In this document: piece after piece, positions 11,468-22,853 of the stretch | Layout of the letters: every line of letters starts with the position of its first letter | Position numbering within the stretch: the stretch's first letter is position 1 | From: Cycas panzhihuaensis | Lineage: Eukaryota > Cycadophyta | Assembly (NCBI GenBank): GCA_023213395.1 | Contig: CM041465.1 | Span: forward strand, 152,651,741-152,715,740 | Direction of reading: 5' to 3' | Length of the DNA: 64,000 bases | Translations under genes and position numbers: made by a program | Notes under the pieces: model-generated | Told to the model about the DNA's origin: nothing | The model's input: only the letters and a program-made list of their open reading frames with translations | Database searches by the model: none

Positions 11468-12221
11468 AATCAATTCATACACTTTGAGAGAGTTAAATAT
11501 ATTAAATAATCAAAATTTTTTCCATTAGTTTTTTCTATCAGTACCTATTTTCATTTAATTTTTACTTAGTTACTTTTATTTTTTAGGGGTAGACAACACT
11601 GCAATCAGGCAGCTACCCTAACACTACCACTGGGTAGTTTTCTTTTGCATCTAAATAGAGACCCTATGTCGAGGGTCTATAAATATCACAAGGATCTGTC
11701 ATTTTGGGTTAAGCTCATTGTGGTTCTTTTATCCCTTACATGAAAGACTAAAGGTCACACTCCTAAATCAAGCCTTATACAGAACTTGACTATGGAATTG
11801 CACCTCTATGTACTGATAGGTATATAGGAGGACCTCCTAGATAGTCCTTCCTAGTGTAGGTAGCCATAGGAAACCTAACCATATGTAATTTTTATTGTAC
11901 TAGTAAGCTATCAGCCCGAGAAGTTACTCTCCATGTACTCGAGAGACAGGGTAGAATGACTGTAGAGTAGAGCATTAGCTTCTATAAGTTGATACTATTT
12001 ATGATTGGGATTAGTATATTAGAGAGCCTACAAACTAGATAAGCCTATACTTAGTATACTTGGTTAGTCTATTAGTGGTCTATGTGCACTTAGTCAGTCA
12101 GAGAGCTAGTTATCATCAATTTATTAAATATACTATGTCTAGCCAATTTGTCATCAGTTCATGTGCACATAGTTAGCTAGCCAGTCAATGACCAAAAAAG
12201 TAAAAAAGCAAAAAGTGAAAA

Positions 12222-12279
<58 letters not shown>

Positions 12280-12376
12280 CCTCATAAAACATTGGGGATA
12301 ATAGTTTATAGACACCTCATCAAATTCCTTTCATTCACATTTCCTAATTAAGATTCAGCTTAGGTCTTATGAATAA
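11468..12376 (+). other. Leader of gypsy C
   Basis: Untranslated region between PBS and gag. No open frame of note. It ends with an A-rich run and a TA microsatellite shortly before gag. Confidence 0.6.
12218..12278. repeat. A-tract and (TA)n microsatellite
   Basis: An A run (about 12218-12230) followed by about 24 TA units (12231-12278) in the leader of gypsy C. Simple repeat, prone to length change and assembly error. Confidence 0.95.
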
Positions 12377-13365
12377 ATGGCCCCTAAGATGAACCCTAGT
12401 TAGACTCGAGATCTTAATGATGTTATCACACAACTTTAAGGAGATATATTACAAATCCAAACTAACTTCAATAAAAAATTTAAAGCAATAATACTAGAGC
12501 TCATAGCCATGAAACCCTTTAAAGAAAAAAAGATTAAATTTGATGATACTACTCATATAGGTGGGAGTCGCTTCGCTAAATAAGATGAAGATAATAACAG
12601 CAGGTGCTTCTATCCTAACTTCCTTTCCAAGGTAGAAATCAAGAAGTTTAATGGCACAAATGTACGTACCTGGATCATCCAAATGGAATAATACTTTATT
12701 TTTTATCAAGTTATAGAAGACAAGAAGATCCCTCTTGCTTCTCTACACATGGAACCACCTTAGCAGTACCAATGGGTTATAAAAATAATTAGTAGGCTCA
12801 GTTATCAATGGGAGGGTTTTGTCAAGGATCTCATAAATCAATATGATAGTACTCAGGATCATGACCACTTTAACTAATTAATTAAAGTCAGACATAAGGG
12901 GACTATTTTGACTTATATAGTAGAATATCAATGTCTCTCTATAAGGGTTGATGGTCTTTATAAGAATAAATTGCTTGAGTTGTACATTGGCAGGTTACGA
13001 GATGACATCAAACATGAGTTGCAACTCTTAAAACCTAATAATATCTCTATAACTATCAATTTTGCTCAATATATTGAAGCAAAAAATAAGGCATCTCAAC
13101 CCCTCCTACAAATATTCTAAAAAAAGTGAGCACAATTTCAAGTTCTTGGTGTGTGACAAATGACTTCCTAAGAGATGGATGAGAAATGATTGAAAGGGTT
13201 ATGCTTTCATTATAACCAAAAGTGGAATAAAGAATATAAATATCTTGAATGACACTTATTCATCATTGGTGATATCCAAGATGATGAACTAGTAAAGGAA
13301 ACCTCCTTATAGCCAGAAAATAATGATTATGATCTACCTCAGGAGGAAGAAGAAAATACTATTAC
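12377..13365 (+). pseudogene. Gypsy C gag
   Basis: Likely start is ATG 12377 (MAPKMNPS, then a stop). Readable gag parts are KVEIKKFNGTNVRTWIIQMEQYF near 12630-12705 (gypsy gag core: F.G.....W), KIPLASLHM near 12730, and the 70-codon open stretch 12908-13120 (FAQYIEAKNKASQ). A Cys/His knuckle is not clearly preserved; CFHYNQKWNKEY near 13205 may be its remains. Several stops break the frame. It directly precedes the protease. Confidence 0.72.
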
Positions 13366-13372
13366 TATATCT

Positions 13373-13732
13373 ATGCATGCCCTTGCTAGAACTGTGGCCT
13401 CACAAACACTCGAACTTATTAGATATATAAAGGAAAGGAAGGTGGTTATCCTCATAGATTCTGGGAGCACCCACAATTTCATTAATAAAAAAATTACTAA
13501 AGAACTTAATTATCTTTCATATCCTGTCAAAAATTTCCAAGTTACGATGGCTAATGGAGGGACACTCTCTTATGGGGGAAAATATGACAATATCAAGTTA
13601 CAAATAGGTGACTATCACCTCTCCACTTCTATATATGCCATTCCTATTGGAGGAGTTTATATTATACTTGGGATACAATGGCTTAAACCACTAGGAACTA
13701 TTCAACTAAATATACAAGAACTCTTCATCTGA
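13373..13732 (+). pseudogene. Gypsy C aspartic protease
   Basis: A 119-codon open stretch with the retropepsin site VVILIDSGSTHNFI (about residues 24-37, Asp-Ser-Gly intact) and the second conserved segment YIILGIQWLKPLGTI near residues 97-111 (family form ILG..WL..LG). It is one of the best-kept domains of C, but stops on either side detach it from gag and RT. Confidence 0.85.
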
Positions 13733-14089
13733 TTTACTTCTGAGGGAATTAACTATTAATTAAATGGGATCATTCCTCCTCTAACCTAAATCATCATCTC
13801 ACACCATATAGAGAGGTTCATTAAAAAGTATGGTATGGAAATCATTACCAAATATTATGCTCTGGAAGGTCAAGAACTTCTAATAGAAGGGGATATTCTC
13901 CAAGATAATAGTATACTAAATAACTTAAAATTGGTACTTCACTGCCATAATGGAGTCTTTCAGGATATTCCTTAAGGTCTCCCCCTAGTACGTGACCAAG
14001 ATCATAGCATTGACTTAATATATGGAAGTAATCCTTCTTATATTTGACCATATTAGTACCCCTACGATCAAAAGAATAAAATTAAATCA

Positions 14090-15260
14090 CTAGTTTAAGA
14101 ACCCCTTAATGCTAGTATTGTTAGGAAAAGTAAAAGTACTTTTTCTACATTAGTGATTTGAGTAAGAAAAAAGGATGGCTCATTTTGCATGTGTGTAGAC
14201 TACTATAAGATCAATAAGATCACCATCAAGGATAAATTTCCTATATCAGCCATCAATGAACTCTATAGATCAACATTCTTCATATCATTAGACTTACGGT
14301 TAGGATACCATCAAATTAGGATCAAAGCAAAGGATATTCATAAAATTGTATTTCATACACATGAAGGATATTATGAATTTTTAGTCATGCCATTTGGCTT
14401 GACTAATGCCCGATCCGCCTTTTAAGGACTCATAAATAAACTCTTTTGGCCTTACTTAAGGAAGTTCATGTTAGTATTTTTTGATGACATTCTGATATTC
14501 AGTCATACGTGGGAAGACCATCTTCAGTATGTTGATAAGGTAGGTGCTCAAAGATAACCAACTTTATGCCAAAAAATTAAAATGTCAATTTGGGTAAACA
14601 TAAATAGAATATTTGGGCTATATTATCTCTCTAGAAGGAGTCAAGGTAAATCCTAAGAAAATTGTAGTTATCATGAACTAGACTAAACCCAAAAACATGA
14701 AGGGCCTATGTGGATTCTTGGAAATCATAAGGTATTATCAAAAGTTTATTTAGGGCTATGGAAGGATTTCTTCCCATTTAATCAACTTGTTAAAAAAAGA
14801 TTCCTTTCATTGGAATGATAGGCCTCTTAAGCATTTGGATACTTAAAGGTGGCTTTAACTACTACACCAATCCCTGTAACACTAGACTTTATAAAGACCT
14901 TCACTATTGAATGTGATGCATTAGGGCAAGGCATTGGAGAAGTCTTAATGTAAGAAGGAAAACCTTTAGCCCTTGAAAGTTATCAACTTATACACAAAGA
15001 ATAAGTCAAATCTAGCTATGAGAAGGAGATGTTAGAAATTCTCTATGCAGTTAGGAAATGGCGACAATATTTATTGGGAATACATTTCTAAATTAAAACA
15101 GACCATAATTGCTTAAAATACTTCATAGCTTGAAGGACGACATCTAAGGAACAACAAAGATGGGTCACCAAAATGTAAGCTTTTAACTTTGAAATCATAT
15201 ATAAAAAAGGCAAGGATAATATAGTTGCTAATGCTTTGTCTTATAAGGAATAAAGCTCTA
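14090..15260 (+). pseudogene. Gypsy C reverse transcriptase and RNase H
   Basis: RT is clearest at 14189-14425: CVDYYKINKITIKDKFPI, FISLDLRLGYHQIRI and MPFGLTNARSAF. After a stop, FFDDILIFSHTWEDH follows near 14476, with the catalytic Asp pair kept as FFDD. Frameshifts follow. RNase H is readable near 14905 (IECDALGQGIGEVL), 15020 (YEKEMLEILYAVRKWRQYLLG) and 15190 (FEIIYKKGKDNIVANALS). This order and wording are standard for plant Ty3/gypsy. Multiple stops make it inactive. Confidence 0.88.
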
Positions 15261-15389
15261 CACTGTATTCTATCACCATGATTAATCCCTCTTGGATAGC
15301 GGTTTCCATATAAGAATGGGATCAAGATCCCTTTACAAAATAGATTATTCAAGACATTCAAGTTGAGCTAGGACATTCAACCCACTATA

Positions 15390-16229
15390 TATGGTCTATA
15401 AATATTCTTTGATATAGGAATCCAATATATATATGCCCTTACTCTAGCCTTAATAAGCAAATTTTATATGATGTACATGCCTCTCCAATAGTAAGTCACT
15501 CAGGGTTCCTATGTACATACCACTGCTTAAAATAATCTTTCTTTTAGAGGGGCCAAAAAGGAGATGTAAAGAGATATATTTTCTTATGTAAAATTTATCA
15601 ATGACATAAGATAGAAATAGTTAAGTCTCTAGGATTGTTTCAACCCCTTCCCATACCAAATCAACAATGGGAAGAAATTTCTATAGACTTCATCATGGGT
15701 ATACTCAAGTTAGAAGGAAAAGATGCTATTTCGTGGTTGTTGATAGGCTAACCAAATATATTCATTTTTGTGGCATTCAAGCTATATATAAGGCAAAACA
15801 AATTGTTGAGATCCTTTTAAAGGATATACATAGGTTACATGGCATGCTCAAATACATAGTCAGTGATCGAGACCCCAAGTTCATAAATAACTTTTGGGTA
15901 GAACTCTTCAATCTACTTAGTACCAAATTGACAATGATCTCATCCAACCATTCACAAACATATGGTCAAACTCAGATGGTTAATAAGTACCTTGAAGGAT
16001 ACCTTCATTGTTATGCTTTAGATAAGTAGGGCCAGTGGTATCATTGGCTTCCTTTAGTAGAATGGTGGTATAATACAACCTATCATGCATTAGTAGAAAT
16101 GACTTTGTTCTAAGCATTATATAGCTATGAACCACCCACACTTAAGAATTATGCCATAATCAGTTTTAAGGTTCAAGCAGTCAAGGACCACATCCAACAA
16201 ATAATACATATTCTTAAGCTACTCAAGAA
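15390..16229 (+). pseudogene. Gypsy C integrase, 5' part (split by copia B)
   Basis: The central open stretch 15667-16029 carries VVVDRLTKYIHF, VSDRDPKF (second catalytic Asp) and the later region SSNHSQTYGQTQMVNKYLEGYL, where the usual catalytic Glu of TE..NR is replaced (QMVNKYLE). After a stop, WLPLVEWWYNTTYHA and EPPT follow. The frame runs to HILKLLK at 16229, where copia B is inserted; the rest of integrase is at 21532. Confidence 0.85.
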
Positions 16230-16838
16230 TGTTGGATATTATGACAACAATATTTTGGGGCTAAAATTTTAGCATTTTTCGGCGCGGTTTCCCTCCTTAA
16301 TCTTTCTCGGGGGGTTCCAAGGGGAGTGGAAGGCCCCCTTGGTCAGGGGTTTAGGGGCGATAGCCCCTGACCCAAAAAATTAGCCCTATAAACCATATTA
16401 AAATGTAAAGAAAATCAGAGTCATTTGATACAAATACCCTAGATTCTACGGTTGAGATTCATGCCTTGGATGTCCCTCTTATGTAGCCCAATTTACAGAA
16501 TTTTCTTATTATGTTGTATGTAATGTAATGTACTGTGATGAAGGCAGTGGCTGGTTGTTGTTCCTGAGAGTACTCTATTACTGATATGTACTATTTCTCC
16601 ATTCTACAGCAATAAATATTGATACCTTTCCTGTGTTGATGTTTTCTTAGCACACTGCTAGGGTTTTACCACGTTATATTGGGTGCATATGTGATGTTTG
16701 GCTTTCATTTTCATGTTATAGTATAATCTTTGATTTTAGAACTTGTATGTAATTTTAGGTTTTGATTTCTATAATTAGTTGCAAGAATGCAATAGATCTT
16801 GGTGGCAGTTAAAGGGTTGGGACCTTGTATTCTCAACA
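16230..16838 (+). repeat. 5' LTR of copia B
   Basis: 609 bp, TGTTGGATATT...TTCTCAACA. It holds an inverted-repeat block at 16341-16372 (GGTCAGGGG ... CCCCTGACC), also recognisable in the 3' LTR and in A. Confidence 0.92.
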
Positions 16839-16840
16839 AG

Positions 16841-16853
16841 TGGTATCAGAGCC
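16841..16853 (+). promoter_or_regulatory. PBS of copia B (initiator tRNA-Met)
   Basis: TGGTATCAGAGCC, 2 nt after the 5' LTR; perfect match to the usual plant initiator-Met PBS. Confidence 0.95.
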
Positions 16854-16911
16854 ACTCTTTTTTTTTTGCAGCAAGTTTATGAAGGTTTTGGTGTCAACTT
16901 TTCTACACCAA

Positions 16912-17514
16912 ATGGTGAAACTAGCAGGTGCAAAGTTAGAGGTGGAGAAATTCAATGGCAAGAATAACTTTGAGTTGTGCAAGCTAAAAGCACATGATGT
17001 TCTTGTACAATAGGATTTATACAAAGCCCTTGCAGGTAAATCAAAGAAACTTGCAGGGATGGACGATGATAAATGGGATGACTTAGACAAAAAGGTACTT
17101 AGCACAATACAATTGTGCTTGGCAGATGAAGTCTTATTTAACATCATAGGGGAGGAGATAGAAGCAGGATTATGGAACCAGTTGGAAGGCATGTATATGA
17201 CCAAATCAGTAACGAATCAAATCTACCTAAAGAGGGAACTGTACTCATTATAGATGAAGGAAGGTATAAAAATTACTGACCATTTAAATATTTTCAATAC
17301 TCTTATTTGTCAGTTGACCAGTATCAATGTTAAAATTAAGGATGAGGATAAGGCTGTTACATTGTTATGCTCATTACCTGAATCCTGGGATAATATTGTC
17401 ACCTCAATTAGTTTTAGTACTACAGATGTATTGGATTATGATTCTATTGCGAGTGCTTTGCTAATGGAAGAAGTGCAGAGGAAGTCTAGACTTGAAACCT
17501 CTACATAAGAAGCT
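16912..17514 (+). pseudogene. Copia B gag
   Basis: Start at ATG 16912, same context as in A. It begins MVKLAGAKLEVEKFNGKNNFELC, followed by a TAG at 17011, LADEVLFNI near 17120, QIYLKRELYSL, a stop at 17251, MKEGIKITDHLNIFN and TLLCSLPESWD near 17370-17400, then a stop at 17506. This is the copia gag fold region (UBN2-type in protein databases, from memory). Three stops lie in an otherwise continuous frame, so decay is moderate compared with A. The zinc knuckle follows in the next entry. Confidence 0.88.
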
Positions 17515-18730
17515 ATGAATGCAAGGGGTAGAATGATTGAGAGAGGACAAAACTCTAGGGATACATCGAGGTCCAAGTCAAAGAGAAAAAAGAGTAAGCT
17601 CAGATGTTGGCACTATAATAAGACTGGTCACCTCAAGAAGGATTGCTACAAAAGGAAGGAGTTCCAAAAAAAGGAAGATCCTGCCAAGGAGACAAATCAG
17701 GTGGTGTCAAATCAAGGTATGGATGATGATGTCTTAGTTGCTTGTAATGTCTCTCATTATCACCATGACTGGTTATTATATTTAGGTGCTTTGCACCACA
17801 TGTATCCACACAAGAGTTGGTTCTCATCATACCAACCTCTTGATGGTGGTGATGTGCTTATGGGGAATGAAGTTTCTTATAAGACAATGGGCATCGGTAG
17901 CATCAAAATTAAGATGTTCAATGGGGTAGTGAGAACATTAACTTAAGTTAGACATGTACCTAATCTAAAAAAGAATCTGATTTCTTTGGGTGAACTAGAT
18001 TCGGGTGGTTATAAGTATACAGGTCATGAAGAAGTCCTAAAGATATCAAAGGGCACCTTGGTTGTTATGAAAGCCTAAAAGAGAGGAAATTTTTATATTT
18101 TAGTGGGAAGTACAGATGTCAGCCAAACAACTACAACATCAAAGATTGCAAAAGATCAAGCTCAGTTATGGCATCAGAGACTTTAGCATATGAGTGAGAG
18201 AGGACTTAAGGTGCTGATAAACCGTAAGTTACTTCCTAACTTGCAGCTTTCAGACTTGGCTTTCTGCAAACATTGTGTTTTTGGAAAACAGTATAGACTC
18301 GGGTTTAAAGTAGGGAGTCACACTAGTAAAGGCATTCTGGATTACATACATTCAGATGTATGGGGACTAGCCCCTAAAATATCTTATAGAGGATCATTAT
18401 ATTTTGTCACATTTATAGATGATTACTCTAGAAGATATGGGTCTATTTTTTGAAAAGGAAATCTAAAGTGTTTAGTATGTTTAAGCAATTCAAGGCTCTA
18501 GTTGAGAACATCACTAGTAAGATAATCAAATGTTTAAGAACTAACAATGGATGTGAGTTCAACTCTTTGAAATTTAAGAACTATTGTAGAGAAGCTAAGA
18601 TCGAAAGATATAAGACCAATAGCTATACTCCGCAACAAAATGGCATTACTGAGCACATGAATAGGACACTCTTGGAAAGAACAAGAAGCATGCTAAGTAA
18701 TGCAAGAGTGGAGTAGGGCTTGTGGGCAGA
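17515..18730 (+). pseudogene. Copia B zinc knuckle, protease and integrase
   Basis: The 143-codon stretch 17515-17946 has a basic region, the knuckle CWHYNKTGHLKKDC (the second Cys changed to Tyr) and a protease site reading WLLYLGALHHM, where the catalytic Asp of DSGA has become Tyr, so the protease is dead. GAG-pre-integrase follows (LWHQRL near 18165, CKHCVFGKQ near 18262). Integrase has HSDVWG near 18350, FIDDYSR, then a frameshift at about 18450, then RTNNGCEFNS (second catalytic Asp now Asn) and YTPQQNGITEHMNRTLLERTRSML. A TAG closes the open stretch near 18714. Confidence 0.88.
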
Positions 18731-20836
18731 AGCTGTTCAAACACCTTGCTATCTGGTAAATATGTCACCATCACTTGCAATAGATTGTAAGATTCCTGAA
18801 GAGGTATGGACTGGACATTTATGTGATTATTCAAATTTAAAAGTTTTTGGTTATGATACTTATGCCTGGACTAACAAAAGTAAACATTCAAAGTTAGACC
18901 CAAAATCCAAGAGATATATCTTTGTTGGTTATGATGACAAGGATGGTCTGAAGGGATACAGGTTGTGGGATCCTACTGTCCATAAAATCACCATTAATAG
19001 AGATGTCATATTTGATGAATCTCCCCTTGTAAAATTAAACAGTAGAGAAGTTTAAATGAAACAGGAGTAGCAAGCTGAATATCAATAAGTCAAGTTTGAA
19101 ATGTAGCCATCTATAGAATCAGAAGAGCGTGAGGATCTTTCTAAAGATGAATCAACAGTAGATTCACAAGAGTATGTGGACACTCCTCTGCCAACATTTA
19201 GAAGATTTACACGAGTTATTCATTCACCTGACAGGTATAACCCTTATATTTCTATTGCTTTAGTTTCTAATGATGGTGAGCCCACATGTTATCAGGAAGT
19301 AGTAGATGATATCCATGGTGAGAAGTGGAAAAGGGCTATGCAGGAAGAGATAGATGCTTTGAAGAAAAATAATTCATGGGACTTGGTAGAACTTCCACAT
19401 AATAGGAAGACTGTTGGTTGCAGGTGGGTTTTCAAAAAGAAAACAGATATTGATGGAAAGGTTGATAAATACAGGGTAAGACTGGTGGCTAAAGGTTTTC
19501 ACAAAAAGCAGGTATTGACTTTCATGAGATCTTTTCACTAATTGTCAAACTTATTTCAATTTGACTGTCGTTAGCATTGGTAGCTTCTCTCAATTTAGAG
19601 TTGGAGCAGTTAGATATAAAAATAACTTTTCTATAAGGAGATTTAGATGAGGAGATCTATATGGATCAACCAGAAGGATTTATACAAGATGGCTAGAAAA
19701 GACTTGTTTGCAGGCTCAGGAAATCATTATATGGCCTAAAGCAATCACCTAGGCAATGGTACAAGAAGTTTAATGCCTTCATGGAGAGCCAAAATTTTAA
19801 AAGAAGTGAGTATGATCATTGTGTTTACTTTAAATTTATAGATAATGGCTTATTCATTATCTTGGTATTATATGTTGATGACATATTGGTTGCAAGCAAG
19901 AGCATGGAAGAAATCAATAAGCTAAAGACTCAATTGGCTAGGACTTTTGATATGAAGGATCTAAGAACTGCAAAATAAATCTTAGGCATGGAGATACACA
20001 GAGATAGAAAAAATGGTAAGCTATGGTTATCACAACAAAAATATATGGAGAAGGTGCTATCCAGGTTTGGTATGGAAAATGTGAAACTAGTGAGTATCCC
20101 ATTAGCTTCCTACTTCAAGCTTTCTTCGAACATGAGTCCTAGTAGTGAAGAAGAAAAGGCTTATATGTCTTGTGTGCCTTATGCTAGTGCAGTAGGAAGT
20201 TGGATGTATACAATGGTATGTACAAGACCTGATATTTCACATGCAATCGGTGTAGTTAGCGGGTTTATGGCAAATCCAGGAAAGGAACATTAGGCTACAG
20301 TGAAATGAGTGCTTCAGTATTTGAGAGGCATGAGTGACTACTGCATCACCTTTGGAGGTACAGGTAATGAGGTTTCTGGATATGTCGATTCAGACTTTGC
20401 AGGAGATTTAGACAAAAGAAGGTCTACTTTAGGTTATGTTTTTACTCTTGCAAATGGTCCAGTTAGTTAGATGTCCAAATTACAGAGCACAATTATACTG
20501 TCAACCATAGAAGTTGAATATGTTACTATAGTATATGCTTGTAAAGAAGCAATCTAGTTACAGGATTTATTGGTTGAACTTGGAAGGAGATAAGAAAATA
20601 TAAAGATATTTTATGACAGTCAAAGTACCATTTACTTAGCAAAGAATCTGGCTTATCATAGTAGAACAAAGCATATTACTCTTAAGTACCATTTTGTTAG
20701 ATAGGTTATGGAAGTAGGTAGAGTGGCACTTGAGAAGATTCACACCAAACAGAATTTTGCTAATATATTCATAAAACTAGTACCATTAGAGAAGTTTAAA
20801 TGGTGTTTGACTTCTCTTGGCTTGCAAAAAAGATGA
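18720..20836 (+). pseudogene. Copia B RT and RNase H
   Basis: After integrase C-terminal wording (VFGYDTYAW, SKRYIFVGY, KGYRLWDP in 18720-19055) comes RT: KWKRAMQEEIDALKKNNSWDLV and GCRWVFKKK in 19176-19541, a frameshift near 19500, SPRQWYKKF near 19750, then LYVDDILVASKSMEEINKLK in 19781-19978 with YVDD intact. The stretch 19988-20293 carries MEIHRDRKNGKLWLSQQKYMEKVL and YASAVGSWMYTMVCTRPDISHAIG. RNase H follows with stops: YVDSDFAGDLDKRRSTLGY near 20383, and LAKNLAYHSRTKHI near 20640. The frame ends with TGA at 20834-20836. Confidence 0.88.
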
Positions 20837-20883
20837 TGAAGGGTCTAAGAAAGGTATCGGGTAATTATTGTCAAGGTGGAGAT

Positions 20884-21526
20884 TATTGGATATTATGACA
20901 TCAATATTTTAGAGCTAAAATTTTGGCATGTTTTTAGCACAATTTCCCCCCTTAATCTTTCTCAAGGGGTGCCAATGGTAGAGGGAGCCCCCCTTGGCTG
21001 GGGGTATGGGGCACATGGAATGCCCCTTACTAAGAGGGGGTTTAGGGCTGATAGCCCCCAACCCAAAAAATTAGCCCTATAAACCATATTAAAATGTAAA
21101 GAGAATTAGGGTCATTCGATACAAATACCCTAGATTCTATGGTTGAGATTCATGCCTTGGATGTCCCTCTCATATAGCCCGATTTAGGGCTTTTTCTTAT
21201 TATGTTATATGTAATGTAATGTACTATGATGTAGGTGGTGGCTGGTTGTTGTTCTTAAGAGCACTTTGCTACTTAGATGTATTGTTTCTCCATTCTACAA
21301 CAATAAAAATTAATACCTTTCCTATGTGGATGTTTCCCTAGCACACTGCTAGGGTTTTACCACATTATATCGAGTGCATATGTGATGTTTGGATTCTATT
21401 TTCATATTATTGTATAATCTCTAATTTTAGAACTTGCATGTAATTCTAAGTTTGATTTCTGTAACTAGTTGCAAGAATGAATAGATCTTGGTGGAGGTTA
21501 AAGGGTTGGACCTTGTATTCTCAACA
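20884..21526 (+). repeat. 3' LTR of copia B
   Basis: It starts TATTGGATATT (TG changed to TA) after the purine tract AAGGTGGAGAT (20873-20883) and ends TCTCAACA. It is 34 bp longer than the 5' LTR because of extra G-rich sequence at about 20998-21040. Confidence 0.9.
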
Positions 21527-21531
21527 AAGGA

Positions 21532-22040
21532 AAATCTGAACCTTGGACAAAATCAAATGAAGCAATAGGTAGATAAAGGGCAAAGCGAATGGGCATTTCA
21601 ATCAGGTGATTGGGTATACTTACAATTGTAACTATATAAGAAAACATCTCTGAAATAGGATGGGCAATATAAATTACAACATCGATTTTATAGGCCTTGC
21701 AAAATTCTAAAGAATATTGGTAAAGTTATATATGCCTTAGACTTACCACCACCATCAAGGATCTATAATGTCTTTCATATTTCATATCTCAATAAGATAA
21801 TTGGATAATAAGTACAAGTTTAAATAGAATTATCTATCTTAAATTAGGAGGGGCAACTTTAGCTCATTCTAGAATGTATCATCGACCAAAGAATTCAACA
21901 CCTATGATCTAGGTAAATCATTGAGTATCTCATCAAATGAAAACAACTTCCATAAAAAAATGTAACCTGGGAGAATGAGTAATTTGTCTAAGAGCATCTT
22001 GAGATTAACAAGCTCTAAGGGCAAAGTTTTCTTAAGAGAG
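21532..22040 (+). pseudogene. Gypsy C integrase, 3' part, with chromodomain-like end
   Basis: Continues the integrase interrupted by B: ENLNLGQNQMKQ, SGDWVYLQL, LQHRFYRPCKILKNIGKVIYALDLPPPSRIYNVFHISYL (GPF/Y-like module, about 21665-21790). It is followed near 21875-21985 by a region reading IIDQRIQ, IIEYLIK and VTWENE, which matches the layout of a plant chromovirus chromodomain with stops. A purine tract (AAGAGAGGACT, about 22033-22043) leads into the 3' LTR. Confidence 0.82.
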
Positions 22041-22045
22041 GACTT

Positions 22046-22427
22046 TGTTAGGGATCTAACCCCTAACTTACCTTCTCTTATATCCTTTACCTTTTCTCTC
22101 TTTTATCTTCTCTTATATCTTCTATTTCTTCTACTTTTTCCCTCTTCTTAATATCCCACATGCATAAGTAAAAGGTTGTGTAGTAGTCATTAAGCACTAT
22201 TTGTATTCATGTAATATCCCATATGCATAAGTAGAAGGTTAGATAGTGAGTATAGAGCTATATATAGATTTATGTAATCTTTAGAGTAGGTTCTCTTAAA
22301 CATTATTGTTATTGCATGTAATTGGGAGGTTGCCCCCTCGAAGGGTATTACAATACAAGTGCTCTTTTTGGAGTTATTTATGTGTTATATTAGTGTGCAA
22401 TTATCATTAATGAGTGGTATCCTACCA
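22046..22427 (+). repeat. 3' LTR of gypsy C
   Basis: 382 bp, TGTTAGGGAT...CCTACCA, followed by the TSD copy ATATC (22428-22432). Confidence 0.92.
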
Positions 22428-22432
22428 ATATC

Positions 22433-22853
22433 TCTCCCAGAACCTTGGTTACTTAATTTTATCAATGAAACCCCACTGCTCTCCTTTCATTTGCTTATTT
22501 TTCTCTTTTCTTTTTATTGTTTGACATTTAAGATTTAGGTGCAAGCCTCTCTTCTCTGTGGGTTGTATGACCTTCAGAGAGTTGTACACTCTCTATAGCC
22601 ATCTCGCATTAAAAAAAACTTATTTTTGAATTGTTTCTCTCCATGTCTTCTCTGCAGGATCCTTTGTAGTCCCATAGCAGCCCCTCTCCTCAAATCTCAG
22701 GTTGATCTACCTCCTCTTTAAGCGATACAAACTCCCTCTGCATATGCACATCCTTCACAAGCTCCCTACATTCACATGGTTTGTTCTCTGCCTATTATAG
22801 TCTATTTACCACAAAATTTAAGAGTTGTTTAGGTAGTAGCCTTATCTTACTCT
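22433..22853 (+). other. X leader, second segment
   Basis: Non-coding, C/T-rich sequence lying between gypsy C and gypsy H. Assigned to the X leader only by position, and by its C/T-rich character, which resembles the early leader of E (47440-47940). Confidence 0.5.

Larger units (their letters stand above)
16230..21526 (+). mobile_element. Copia element B (complete, inactive) nested in gypsy C
   Basis: LTRs 16230-16838 and 20884-21526, PBS, gag-pol and purine tract are all present. Flanks are AAGAA (16225-16229) and AAGGA (21527-21531), a TSD with one later change. The host reading frame fits: integrase of C reads ...LKLLK before B and ...ENLNLGQNQMKQ after it, as expected for an unbroken gypsy integrase. 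Sister to copia A. Confidence 0.92.
11062..22427 (+). mobile_element. Gypsy element C (chromodomain type) with copia B inside
   Basis: LTRs at 11062-11453 and 22046-22427, both TGTTAGGGAT...CCTACCA, flanked by a perfect TSD ATATC at 11057-11061 and 22428-22432. Without the 5.3-kb copia B insertion it is about 6 kb. It encodes gag, protease, RT, RNase H and integrase in gypsy order, ending in a chromodomain-like stretch. The reading frame is broken by many stops and shifts, so it is inactive. It sits in the leader of X. Confidence 0.92.
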
